From: Chitinophaga pinensis
GTDB taxonomy: Bacteria > Bacteroidota > Bacteroidia > M30B66
Length of the DNA: 64,000 nucleotides
Direction of reading: 5' to 3'
Assembly: GCA_945883545.1 (NCBI GenBank)
Contig: CAMCXT010000005.1
Coordinates: 1 to 64,000, forward strand
Both the position numbers and the translations under genes were made by a program. The notes under the pieces were generated by a model. It saw only the letters and a program-made list of their open reading frames with translations. It was not told where the DNA came from and ran no database searches. Of the stretch, positions 1-7,153 are shown piece by piece. Position 1 is the stretch's first letter; every line of letters begins with the position of its first letter.

Positions 1-225
1 ACCATTCAAACGCAAACTTTTTTCCACTGCCAACAAATTTGCAGGGTATTGAAGATGGTCTTTCAAAAAATGCAAAATATGCTGCCTCACCCATTCTTCG
101 GGAGTTAGAACCACCCACCTTTTACGGAAAGCATCATAAATTTGCGTTCTTTGTTCTACCTTCCTCAAACGAAATTCTGCTGAAGGAAAATTCAAGGAAG
201 GAAAACCGATCAAATCATTAGTCAT
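1..225 (-). CDS. HsdR N-terminal domain (HSDR_N-like) protein, N-terminal part
   Basis: Reading the minus strand from ATG at 223-225 gives 75 codons open to the window edge. The protein begins MTNDLIGFPSLNFPSAEFR and contains the phrase VVLTPEEWVRQHILHFL near residues 37-53. This arrangement, a short N-terminal strand followed by LTPEEWVRQH, is typical of the roughly 150-residue Bacteroidota proteins annotated as type I restriction enzyme R protein N-terminal domain (HSDR_N), which stand alone and have no known restriction partner. The gene continues left of the window. It diverges from the AMP nucleosidase gene, and the two start codons overlap within a single CATG at 223-226, so no separate intergenic promoter exists. 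Recognition is by motif memory only; the molecular role is unknown. Confidence 0.72.
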   Translation of the reverse strand, partial: MTNDLIGFPSLNFPSAEFRLRKVEQRTQIYDAFRKRWVVLTPEEWVRQHILHFLKDHLQYPANLLAVEKSLRLNG

Positions 226-997
226 GAAAAATAAATCAGAAATCGTATCTAACTGGTTACCAAGATATACAGGACTTCCATTGGAAGAATTTGGACGATA
301 TATCCTGTTGACGAATTTCATTAATTATGTTGACAAATTTGCCGAAATTCACAATGTACCTGTAATTGGAAAGGAAAGACCTATGCAAGTTGCTACTGCA
401 AATGGTATCAGCATAATCAATTTCGGAATGGGAAGCGCCAATGCGGCTACAGTGATGGATTTGCTTTCTGCGATCAAACCTAAAGCAGTATTGTTCCTAG
501 GAAAATGTGGTGGCCTTAAGAAAAAAAACCAAGTAGGAGATTTGATTCTTCCAATAGCTGCCATTCGTGGTGAAGGAACTTCGAACGACTATCTTCCAGC
601 TGAAGTGCCAGCTTTACCAGCATTTTCGCTTCAGAAAGCAGTATCCACAACCATTCGAAACAACAACAAAGATTATTGGACTGGCACAGTTTACACCACC
701 AACCGAAGAGTTTGGGAGCATGACAACGAGTTCAAAAAATATTTGCAGAAAATCAGAGCCATGGCGATCGACATGGAAACTGCTACCATTTTTAGCGTCG
801 GTTTCTTCAACAAAATTCCCACTGGTGCTCTGCTGTTGGTTTCTGATCAACCCATGGTTCCTCACGGAGTGAAAACAGACCAGTCGGACAATTCAGTTAC
901 AAAAACATATGTCGACGATCACCTAAAAATCGGCATCCAATCGTTGAACGAACTAATAAACAACGGATTAACTGTAAAGCATCTTCGATTCGATTAA
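224..997 (+). CDS. amn: AMP nucleosidase (Bacteroidota short type)
   Basis: This 257-residue protein belongs to the nucleoside phosphorylase fold and most resembles the short AMP nucleosidase-like family, which hydrolyses AMP to adenine and ribose 5-phosphate in the cytosol. Supporting motifs are INFGMGSANAATVMDLL (about residues 65-81), the glycine-rich FLGKCGG and the C-terminal MAIDMETATIFSVGF, the signature around the catalytic region of purine phosphorylases/nucleosidases. It lacks the long N-terminal domain of the E. coli enzyme, which is normal for this shorter family. The start at 224 overlaps the start codon of the divergent HSDR_N gene by two bases. Family placement is firm; exact substrate rests on family knowledge. 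Confidence 0.85.
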   Translation: MKNKSEIVSNWLPRYTGLPLEEFGRYILLTNFINYVDKFAEIHNVPVIGKERPMQVATANGISIINFGMGSANAATVMDLLSAIKPKAVLFLGKCGGLKKKNQVGDLILPIAAIRGEGTSNDYLPAEVPALPAFSLQKAVSTTIRNNNKDYWTGTVYTTNRRVWEHDNEFKKYLQKIRAMAIDMETATIFSVGFFNKIPTGALLLVSDQPMVPHGVKTDQSDNSVTKTYVDDHLKIGIQSLNELINNGLTVKHLRFD

Positions 998-1086
998 CCG
1001 AATTGTTTCCTGTTTAGGTACAAAATGTTAGTAATATACTCCTACGAGATTGTTTCACCATGCACTACCCTTATTGCTTTTTGGGT

Positions 1087-1094
1087 TAATTTTG
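1087..1094 (+). promoter_or_regulatory. Candidate -7 promoter box TAATTTTG
   Basis: The sequence matches the Bacteroidota -7 consensus TAnnTTTG and ends only 4 bases before the ATG at 1099. If used, transcription would begin at or next to the start codon, giving a leaderless mRNA. I see no good -33 TTTG at the standard spacing. Confidence 0.4.
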
Positions 1095-1098
1095 CCGC

Positions 1099-1500
1099 AT
1101 GAATTTTACCCGACGACTTTCATTGTTCATTTTCGGAATTCTCCTTGGATCTGCCTTCGTATATGCTGTCTTGATTCGTGGTCGTGATATGCCTGCTTGG
1201 CTTCCAGGCGATAGAGTACTTGAAGAACTCCGTCTGCATCCAGTGCAAGTATCGGCGAAAGGCGCTTGTCAGCTGAAATGCAACAATCTAGAAAACAACG
1301 ACATCCTAAACCTACTCAACACCGCTGAAGTGCTTTTTTCTGAAAGTGATGTTCGCGATAAGGATATCCCAGAATATGTGCTCGAAGGAAAAGGCCTCAA
1401 AGGCCAAACCCTGAAAATGAAGTTTAAATCGCAGCAAACCACGACAAACTTCCTCGAACTTATTCAGCCTGCAACTGCCGATACCTGCAACTGCAAGTAA
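1099..1500 (+). CDS. Membrane-anchored or secreted hypothetical protein
   Basis: The protein has 133 residues with an N-terminal hydrophobic segment (about residues 6-24, LSLFIFGILLGSAFVYAVL) that looks like a signal anchor, then a soluble region with a Cys pair (GACQLKCNN, about residues 55-63) and a Cys-rich end (DTCNCK). It vaguely resembles DUF4258-type Bacteroidota proteins but I cannot assign a family securely. It is the first gene of a tight cluster: one base separates its stop from ywbE, which itself overlaps the M16 peptidase gene. The very short distance to a TAnnTTTG box suggests a leaderless transcript. No function can be given. Confidence 0.7.
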   Translation: MNFTRRLSLFIFGILLGSAFVYAVLIRGRDMPAWLPGDRVLEELRLHPVQVSAKGACQLKCNNLENNDILNLLNTAEVLFSESDVRDKDIPEYVLEGKGLKGQTLKMKFKSQQTTTNFLELIQPATADTCNCK

Positions 1501-1501
1501 T

Positions 1502-1717
1502 ATGGAAGGATGTTACCGCGACAAACTCAAATTGAATATGCTGGTTGATGTTGTTACAAAACGAGATCAAAAAACCGGCAAGCTCACCCGTGGAAGAATA
1601 CGTTGGATGTTAACTTCCAAAGATTATCATTCTAGAGGCATCAAAGTGATGCTAGACGACCGCATAGTGGGCCGTGTGCAAAGAATTGTTACTGAAGAAG
1701 AACTTTCCCAATCATGA
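1502..1717 (+). CDS. ywbE: YwbE family protein
   Basis: A 71-residue protein of the YwbE/DUF2196 family. The diagnostic pattern is visible: LNMLVDVVTKRDQKTGKLT near residues 11-29, then GRIRWMLTSKDYHSRGIKV and a terminal GRVQRIV. Family members are small, probably single-domain proteins of unknown role. The gene starts one base after the upstream stop codon, and its stop overlaps the start of the M16 peptidase gene by four bases (ATGA), so translation is probably coupled. Confidence 0.85.
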   Translation: MEGCYRDKLKLNMLVDVVTKRDQKTGKLTRGRIRWMLTSKDYHSRGIKVMLDDRIVGRVQRIVTEEELSQS

Positions 1718-2946
1718 TGAAACTTCCAGAAAGTTGGACATTGCCTAACGGCATCCGGGTGATCTTTTTACCCGTTGAAAGTGAGGTTGCGCACTGCGGG
1801 ATTTTCATCAATGCTGGAAGCCGCGACGAGTTATCGCATGAGCACGGCCTGGCTCATTACATCGAACATTGCGTTTTTAAAGGAACAGCGCATCGTAAAG
1901 CATACCACATTCTCAGTCGCATGGAAGATGTTGGTGGCGAACTCAATGCATATACGACCAAGGAAGAAACTTGTCTATATGCATCCTTCCTGAATCCACA
2001 TTTCGAACGCGCACTAGAACTACTTTGCGACATAGGCTTTCACAGCATCTTCCTTGAAAAGGAAATTGTAAAGGAAAAAACGGTTATTATCGATGAAATC
2101 AATTCATACAAGGACAGTCCTTCGGATGAAATTTACGATCGATTCGAAGAACAGATTTATCAAAAGCATGCTCTTGGCCATGATATTCTAGGTACTCCAG
2201 CACATTTAAAGAAGTTTACTCGAGAGGATATTCTGAAATTTATCCAACGAACTTGGAATACCGATCAAATGGTTTTTTCGGTGGTAGGAAAATACTCAGC
2301 CACCAAGCTGAAAAGACTAACAGAGAAATATTTAGGTCAGATTCCTGAAAACCGTAGAACCTTCGAACGCCCCGCTCCAGGTGTATATTTACCTGAGCAA
2401 CGTGTGATCAAACGAAAAAACCACCAAGCACACCTTGTAATTGGAGGGCCAGCTTATGGGGTTCGAGATCCCAAAAGAACTTCACTGATCCTATTGAACA
2501 ATCTTTTGGGTGGCCCAGGAATGAACAGCCGACTGAACCTCTCCATTCGTGAAAAATACGGCTTCACCTACAACATCGATTCATCATTCGCAATATATAG
2601 CGACACAGGGCTATTTAGCGTGTATTTAGGAACCGAAGCAGGCACCGTAGAAAGATGCCGCGAATTGGTGCACAAAGAACTTAGAAAGCTGCGGGAAGTT
2701 CCACTTTCGAGTAACCAACTTTTGAAAGCCAAAAACCAACTCAAAGGTCAAATTGCCATGGCACAAGAAAGCAACGGATCGGTGATGCTTGGGTTTGCAA
2801 AAACCTTCTTGTTGTTTAATCGAGTGGATACATTTGAAGAGATCTGCGCGAAGATTGACAGCCTAACAAGAGAGGATTTGATGGAAACTGCACAAGAAAT
2901 ATTTGACGAAAACAGGCTATCATCCCTCCTATTCCCCGCTGGATAA
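1714..2946 (+). CDS. M16 family zinc metallopeptidase
   Basis: This 410-residue protein is a pitrilysin/processing-peptidase type protease. The inverted zinc motif HxxEH is present as H48-Y-I-E51-H52 in the phrase LAHYIEHCVFKG, and a downstream glutamate-rich segment (VIIDEINSYKDSPSD, about residues 126-140) supplies the usual third ligand region. The C-terminal half carries the second M16 domain with LLGGPGMNSRL and REKYGFTYNI. Length fits single-chain bacterial M16B peptidases. The chosen start at 1714 overlaps the ywbE stop; an in-frame ATG directly follows at 1717. No signal peptide is obvious, so it is likely cytoplasmic. Substrate unknown. Confidence 0.88.
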   Translation: MMKLPESWTLPNGIRVIFLPVESEVAHCGIFINAGSRDELSHEHGLAHYIEHCVFKGTAHRKAYHILSRMEDVGGELNAYTTKEETCLYASFLNPHFERALELLCDIGFHSIFLEKEIVKEKTVIIDEINSYKDSPSDEIYDRFEEQIYQKHALGHDILGTPAHLKKFTREDILKFIQRTWNTDQMVFSVVGKYSATKLKRLTEKYLGQIPENRRTFERPAPGVYLPEQRVIKRKNHQAHLVIGGPAYGVRDPKRTSLILLNNLLGGPGMNSRLNLSIREKYGFTYNIDSSFAIYSDTGLFSVYLGTEAGTVERCRELVHKELRKLREVPLSSNQLLKAKNQLKGQIAMAQESNGSVMLGFAKTFLLFNRVDTFEEICAKIDSLTREDLMETAQEIFDENRLSSLLFPAG

Positions 2947-3004
2947 GGATTACAGAAGATTTTACCTTTTTCAATCTTTCCTTTTCAGAATTACTTAACC
3001 TGTG

Positions 3005-3012
3005 TATTTTAG
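3005..3012 (+). promoter_or_regulatory. Candidate -7 box TATTTTAG upstream of deoxynucleoside kinase
   Basis: This TAnnTTAG variant of the -7 consensus lies 18 bases before the ATG at 3031. The same octamer stands before the acidic-protein gene (minus strand, 19187-19194) and the DUF4834 gene (36247-36254). Confidence 0.35.
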
Positions 3013-3030
3013 ACTGCTTAAATAAGGTCT

Positions 3031-3645
3031 ATGCACGTCGCGATTGCCGGAAACATCGGTTCAGGAAAAACTACTCTCACTTCGCTCCTAGCGAAGCACT
3101 ATAATTGGGTTCCTCACTTTGAAGATGCTGATGACAATCCGTATCTAAATGACTTCTACGAGGACATGCAACGCTGGTCGTTCAACTTGCAAATTTACTT
3201 CTTGAATAACCGTTTCAACCAAGTAAACGAGATCCACAAAAGCGGCAAGAAGGTGATTCAAGATAGAACCATCTATGAAGATGCTTACATCTTTGCTCCC
3301 AACTTGCATTCGATGGGTCTGATGACCACACGCGACTTTGAAAACTACTTTACACTATTTAACCTCATGTCGAGCTTCATCGCTCCACCTGATTTGTTGA
3401 TCTACCTCCGCGCATCTGTTCCTACCTTGGTTAGTCAAATCCAAAAGCGCGGTCGTGAATACGAAAACTCCATTCGCCTCGATTATTTGCGCCGACTAAA
3501 CGAGCGATACGAAGCATGGATTTCCAACTACAGCCACGGTAAATTATTGATCATCGACGTGGATGAAAACAAATTCTCCGAAAACCCAGAACACCTCGGA
3601 GAGATCATCAATAAAATCGACGCAGAAATCAACGGCTTGTTCTAA
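3031..3645 (+). CDS. Deoxynucleoside kinase (dAdo/dCyd kinase-like)
   Basis: A 204-residue member of the deoxynucleoside kinase family, which phosphorylates deoxynucleosides to dNMPs in salvage. The P-loop AGNIGSGKTT is at residues 6-15, and the conserved DRT motif appears in VIQDRTIYEDAYIFA (about residues 75-89), followed by an arginine-rich lid (QKRGREYENSIRLDYLRRLNERY). Size matches Bacteroidota enzymes. Exact base preference cannot be read from sequence. The gene is monocistronic, followed by two palindromic repeat copies and a bidirectional terminator shared with the converging PDH genes. Confidence 0.88.
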   Translation: MHVAIAGNIGSGKTTLTSLLAKHYNWVPHFEDADDNPYLNDFYEDMQRWSFNLQIYFLNNRFNQVNEIHKSGKKVIQDRTIYEDAYIFAPNLHSMGLMTTRDFENYFTLFNLMSSFIAPPDLLIYLRASVPTLVSQIQKRGREYENSIRLDYLRRLNERYEAWISNYSHGKLLIIDVDENKFSENPEHLGEIINKIDAEINGLF

Positions 3646-3739
3646 GCAACCATGGACTTTAGTCCATGGATATAAAAACTCTAGAATAACCTCTCAGCAA
3701 CCATAGACTTCAGTCCATGGATACCAGAGCATGGATATA
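3645..3739. repeat. Two copies of the dispersed 20-bp palindromic repeat, CATGG-arm variant
   Basis: CCATGGACTTTAGTCCATGG at 3650-3669 is a perfect 9+2+9 palindrome. CCATAGACTTCAGTCCATGG at 3701-3720 is a near copy with one arm mismatch. The flanks also match (AGCAA before, ATGGATA after), giving a 51-bp direct repeat; a truncated third flank, ATGGATATAAGC, follows at 3731. The copies sit between the kinase stop codon and the terminator. Confidence 0.85.
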
Positions 3740-3742
3740 AGC

Positions 3743-3781
3743 AAAAGCCCCGAAACATCTAGATATTTCGGGGCTTTTTTA
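3743..3781. terminator. Bidirectional intrinsic terminator
   Basis: A 13-bp stem (3743-3755 with 3766-3778, arms AAAAGCCCCGAAA and TTTCGGGGCTTTT) with T-rich sequence on one side and A-rich sequence on the other serves the convergent kinase (plus) and pdhC (minus) transcripts. Confidence 0.85.
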
Positions 3782-3796
3782 TTGACTAAGTTTGAA

Positions 3797-5050
3797 TTAA
3801 ACCAGCATCATTACTGGGTTTTCAAGGTATGACTTAAGTGTTTTGAGGAATTCAGAACCTGCAACACCATCTACAACGCGGTGATCGCAGCTCAGTGTTA
3901 CCTTCATCACATTTCCTGGCACCACAGCATTGTTTTTAACCACAGGCTTCTGCTGGATGCTTCCCACAGCCAAAATGCATGCATCTGGTGGATTGATAAT
4001 GGCAGTAAACTGATCAATATCGAACATTCCCAAATTGCTGATGGTGAAAGTATTTCCTTCCCAATCGGCAGGCTGAAGTTTTTTCGTTTTGGCTCTACCG
4101 GCGTAGTCTTTCACTTCAGCTGAAATCTGGTGTAGGCCTTTTTGATCAGCAAAACGAACTACAGGAACCAACAAACCATCCTCAACCGAAATAGCAACAC
4201 CAATATGAACATGATGATTGGTGCGGATTTTATCGCCCAACCAAGAAGAATTGATAACAGGGTGCTTGCGTAAAGCCATTGCGCAGGCTTTTACCACAAA
4301 ATCGTTGTAAGAAATCTTCACATCACCACTTGCGTTGATAGCAGTTCTTGACGCAATGGCATTGTCCATATCGATTTCTATTGTTAGATAGAAATGTGGA
4401 GCGGTGAATTTGCTTTCAGCCAAACGACGAGCAATCACTTTGCGCATTTGGGTGGTTGCTACCTCTGTAAATTGCTCTGTTCCAGCTGGAACGAAAACAG
4501 GTGCAGCTGTTGTTTTGGTTGAACTTGCAGCAGGTGTATAGTTTTCGATATCTCGCTTAACGATACGTCCACCATCGCCAGAGCCACTTACTTGGTTAAG
4601 ATCAATACCTTTATCAGAAGCGATCTTCTTCGCCAATGGTGAAGCCTTTGTACGTGAATCGTCGGAAATAACTGTAGGAGCAGTTGATACAACTGGGGCA
4701 GTTGAAGCCGCCGGAGCCGATACAGCAGCAGATGCTACTTCAGCAGGTGCAGCAACAGATGCAGGCGCAGAAGCAGAAGCCGCACCATCCATCAATGCTT
4801 TGTAGTCTTCTCCTGCAGCACCAAGAATCGCAAGAATAGAATCAACTGGAGCGCCTTTTCCTTCTTCTACACCAATATAAAGCAGAACTCCATCTTGGAA
4901 AGACTCGAAGTCCATGGTTGCTTTATCTGTCTCGATTTCAGCAAGTAGCTCTCCCGATTTAACTTTATCACCAACTTTTTTGTGCCACTTGGATACCACG
5001 CCTTCTGTCATGGTATCGCTTAGTTTAGGCATTTTTACAATTTCAGCCAT
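3797..5050 (-). CDS. pdhC: Pyruvate dehydrogenase complex E2, dihydrolipoamide acetyltransferase
   Basis: The 417-residue protein carries the E2 architecture. A single lipoyl domain (residues 1-75) has the lipoylated lysine at K43 in IETDKATMDFES. An Ala/Pro/Ser-rich linker (about 95-130) follows, then a peripheral subunit-binding domain (ASPLAKKIASDKGIDLNQV, about 136-170), and a C-terminal acyltransferase domain ending in LSCDHRVVDGVAGSEFL, which contains the catalytic HxxxDG. It transfers acetyl groups to CoA in the PDH complex. The gene lies 27 bases downstream of the E1-alpha gene in one operon; the E1-beta subunit is not in the window, and this split is common in flavobacteria. Confidence 0.92.
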   Translation of the reverse strand: MAEIVKMPKLSDTMTEGVVSKWHKKVGDKVKSGELLAEIETDKATMDFESFQDGVLLYIGVEEGKGAPVDSILAILGAAGEDYKALMDGAASASAPASVAAPAEVASAAVSAPAASTAPVVSTAPTVISDDSRTKASPLAKKIASDKGIDLNQVSGSGDGGRIVKRDIENYTPAASSTKTTAAPVFVPAGTEQFTEVATTQMRKVIARRLAESKFTAPHFYLTIEIDMDNAIASRTAINASGDVKISYNDFVVKACAMALRKHPVINSSWLGDKIRTNHHVHIGVAISVEDGLLVPVVRFADQKGLHQISAEVKDYAGRAKTKKLQPADWEGNTFTISNLGMFDIDQFTAIINPPDACILAVGSIQQKPVVKNNAVVPGNVMKVTLSCDHRVVDGVAGSEFLKTLKSYLENPVMMLV

Positions 5051-5077
5051 GTTGAATTTTATGCGGTCTGGGGTGAA

Positions 5078-6073
5078 TTATTCAATAATGTAAGGATAAT
5101 CGTCCTGAACATAAACATCCTTGTAAAGTTCAGAAGCATCAGGATAAGGAGATTCTTCGGCAAAACGCACAGATTCTTCAACGATCGCTTTAATTTTCTC
5201 GTCGATCGCATCAATCTCTGCGTCATTGATCCACTTGTTCTTTTTCAAGGTATTGAGCACCTGCTCGATTGGATCTTGCTTTTTGTATTCTTCAACTTCT
5301 TCTTTGGTGCGGTATTTTCCAGGATCCGACATCGAATGTCCACGGAAACGGTAAGTTTTCACTTCGAGCAATACAGGACCATTTCCGCCTCTGGCGTGAT
5401 TAACTGCCCACTCAGTTGCATCGTGAACGTCTTCTACACTCATTCCGTTTACTGCCTTACTTGGCATTTCATATGAAAGACCAATTTTGTGGAGTTCTAG
5501 AACATTGGTAGTACGCTCGACGGAAGTTCCCATCGCGTAGTTGTTGTTCTCAATGATAAAGATCACTGGCAATTTCCAGAGCATCGCCATATTGAAAGCT
5601 TCGTGAAGAGCACCTTGACGAACTGCTCCGTCGCCCATGTAACAAAGCGTAACACGATCGCTACCGTTGTATTTATCGGCAAACGCGATTCCTGCACCAA
5701 GTGGAATTTGTCCGCCCACAATACCATGCCCACCGAAAAAACGATGTTCGGCAGAGAACATGTGCATCGAACCACCTTTACCTTTTGAGCAACCTGTGAT
5801 TTTCGCCATGAGTTCGGCCATGATAGCATTGGGATGAACTCCTTTTGCGATTGGATGAACGTGATCGCGGTAAGCGGAAATCATATTGTCGTCGTGACGA
5901 ATAACACTGGTAGCTCCGGCAACTACTGCCTCCTGCCCAATGTAGAGGTGACAAAACCCTCTGATTCTTTGTTGAATATAAAGCTGACCGGCTTTTTCTT
6001 CAAATCTTCGCCACAGCAACATTTCTTCGTACCACTTCAGGTATTGTTCTTTTGAAAATCGGGCTTTAGCCAT
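5078..6073 (-). CDS. pdhA: Pyruvate dehydrogenase E1 component, alpha subunit
   Basis: A 331-residue thiamine-diphosphate enzyme subunit. The TPP motif starts at GDGAVRQGALHEAFNMA and ends at ENNNYAMGTS (about residues 145-182), and the phosphorylation-loop-like YRFRGHSMSDPGKYR is conserved near residue 240. With a separately encoded beta subunit it would decarboxylate pyruvate and acetylate the lipoyl lysine of the neighbouring E2. ATG at 6073 is preceded by a -7 box on the minus strand. No beta subunit is fused or adjacent. Confidence 0.92.
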   Translation of the reverse strand: MAKARFSKEQYLKWYEEMLLWRRFEEKAGQLYIQQRIRGFCHLYIGQEAVVAGATSVIRHDDNMISAYRDHVHPIAKGVHPNAIMAELMAKITGCSKGKGGSMHMFSAEHRFFGGHGIVGGQIPLGAGIAFADKYNGSDRVTLCYMGDGAVRQGALHEAFNMAMLWKLPVIFIIENNNYAMGTSVERTTNVLELHKIGLSYEMPSKAVNGMSVEDVHDATEWAVNHARGGNGPVLLEVKTYRFRGHSMSDPGKYRTKEEVEEYKKQDPIEQVLNTLKKNKWINDAEIDAIDEKIKAIVEESVRFAEESPYPDASELYKDVYVQDDYPYIIE

Positions 6074-6095
6074 TCTAATTCTATTTGTAGGTGCG

Positions 6096-6103
6096 CAAAT
6101 TTA
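6096..6103 (-). promoter_or_regulatory. Candidate -7 promoter box for pdhA-pdhC
   Basis: On the minus strand this reads TAAATTTG, an exact TAnnTTTG match, 22 bases upstream of the pdhA ATG. No standard-spaced TTTG -33 element is clear. Confidence 0.4.
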
Positions 6104-6148
6104 TTACAAAACAGCAAACATGGAAATTGATTGCAATTATTTTAGTGA

Positions 6149-6637
6149 TTAGCGTTTTAAATTGTCGGCATCGAATGCAACGGGCAAAATATTTATCAAA
6201 CCGTTAACCGCATGAACCTTGCCTGTAGCAGATGACATTAGAATACGCATCGGGTGTTTTCCAATTCTTTCGTATTCCGACATTACTTGTCTGCAAGATC
6301 CACAAGGATAAACAGGCTTTTCAACCACAAAATCCTCCGACTCGGCAAAAATAGCAAGAGTAACGATATGTTTGTCAGGATGATTGGCTCCAGCCCAGAA
6401 CATAGCAGTTCTCTCGGCGCACAAGCCCGACGGGTAGGCTACATTTTCTTGATTGCTTCCTGTAACAATGGTTCCATCATTCAACAACAAGGCTGAACCA
6501 ACGGAGAACTTAGAATAAGGAGCATATGCATTCTTCGCAGCTCCCATTGCTGATTCGATGAGCTTCTGCTCCTCTAAATTCAATTCCAAATAATGGTTGT
6601 ACTCTTCTACTTGAGAAGTAAATTTTAATACTTGCAT
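6149..6637 (-). CDS. cdd: Cytidine deaminase
   Basis: The 162-residue protein has the zinc-dependent deaminase signature: CAERTA (about residues 73-78, with the Cys ligand and catalytic Glu) and PCGSC (about residues 111-115, two further Cys ligands). The N-terminal YAPYSKFSVGSALLL is the usual substrate-binding segment. It converts cytidine or deoxycytidine to uridine forms in pyrimidine salvage. Length is slightly greater than the 130-140 typical of tetrameric enzymes owing to an N-terminal extension of about 25 residues. Same strand as ispF and pdhA. Confidence 0.92.
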   Translation of the reverse strand: MQVLKFTSQVEEYNHYLELNLEEQKLIESAMGAAKNAYAPYSKFSVGSALLLNDGTIVTGSNQENVAYPSGLCAERTAMFWAGANHPDKHIVTLAIFAESEDFVVEKPVYPCGSCRQVMSEYERIGKHPMRILMSSATGKVHAVNGLINILPVAFDADNLKR

Positions 6638-6673
6638 CTGGGTAAAGATACAAAGGAGCGCCTGAGAAACAAG

Positions 6674-7153
6674 TTAACGGTAAATGAGACAGGTGGCAAA
6701 TGCTAAAACCCCTTCTTCCCTGCCTACATAGCCCATTTTTTCGTTGGTAGTTGCTTTGATTGAAACCAGATCAGGCGTAATATCCATCAGCGCAGCCATG
6801 GTTTCTTGCATTTTTTCAATGTGCGGCTTAATTTTCGGTTTTTCAAGGATGAGAGTGGAATCTACATTGCCGATTTTCCATCCTTCTTGATGCAATAAAT
6901 CTGTAACTCTTCTAAGGAGAATTTTAGAATCGATCCCTTTAAATTCTGATGAAGTATCAGGAAAGTGTTTCCCAATATCGCCCAAATTGGCTGCACCTAA
7001 AATGGCGTCGCAAATGGCATGAATTAAAACATCTGCATCAGAATGACCAAGGGGACCTTTCGAATGTTCAATTTGAACACCTCCAAGAATCATCGGTCTA
7101 CCTTCTACCAATTGGTGCACATCTACACCTTGCCCTACCCTAAATGGAATCAT
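6674..7153 (-). CDS. ispF: 2-C-methyl-D-erythritol 2,4-cyclodiphosphate synthase
   Basis: This 159-residue protein is a full-length IspF of the non-mevalonate isoprenoid pathway. It forms MEcPP from CDP-ME 2-phosphate. Zinc ligands are visible in GVDVHQL (DxH, residues 9-11) and in LGHSDADVLIHAICDAILG (about residues 35-53); IGKHFPDTSSEF and ATTNEKMGYVGREEG complete the family pattern. The ATG shares one base with the porV stop codon (TAATG at 7151-7155 on the minus strand), so the two genes are translationally linked although they act in unrelated processes. Confidence 0.95.
   Translation of the reverse strand: MIPFRVGQGVDVHQLVEGRPMILGGVQIEHSKGPLGHSDADVLIHAICDAILGAANLGDIGKHFPDTSSEFKGIDSKILLRRVTDLLHQEGWKIGNVDSTLILEKPKIKPHIEKMQETMAALMDITPDLVSIKATTNEKMGYVGREEGVLAFATCLIYR

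Noticed and set aside
39-221. Plus-strand 60-codon open frame at the left edge
   Set aside because: It is the antisense of the HSDR_N gene on the minus strand, which has clear family motifs.
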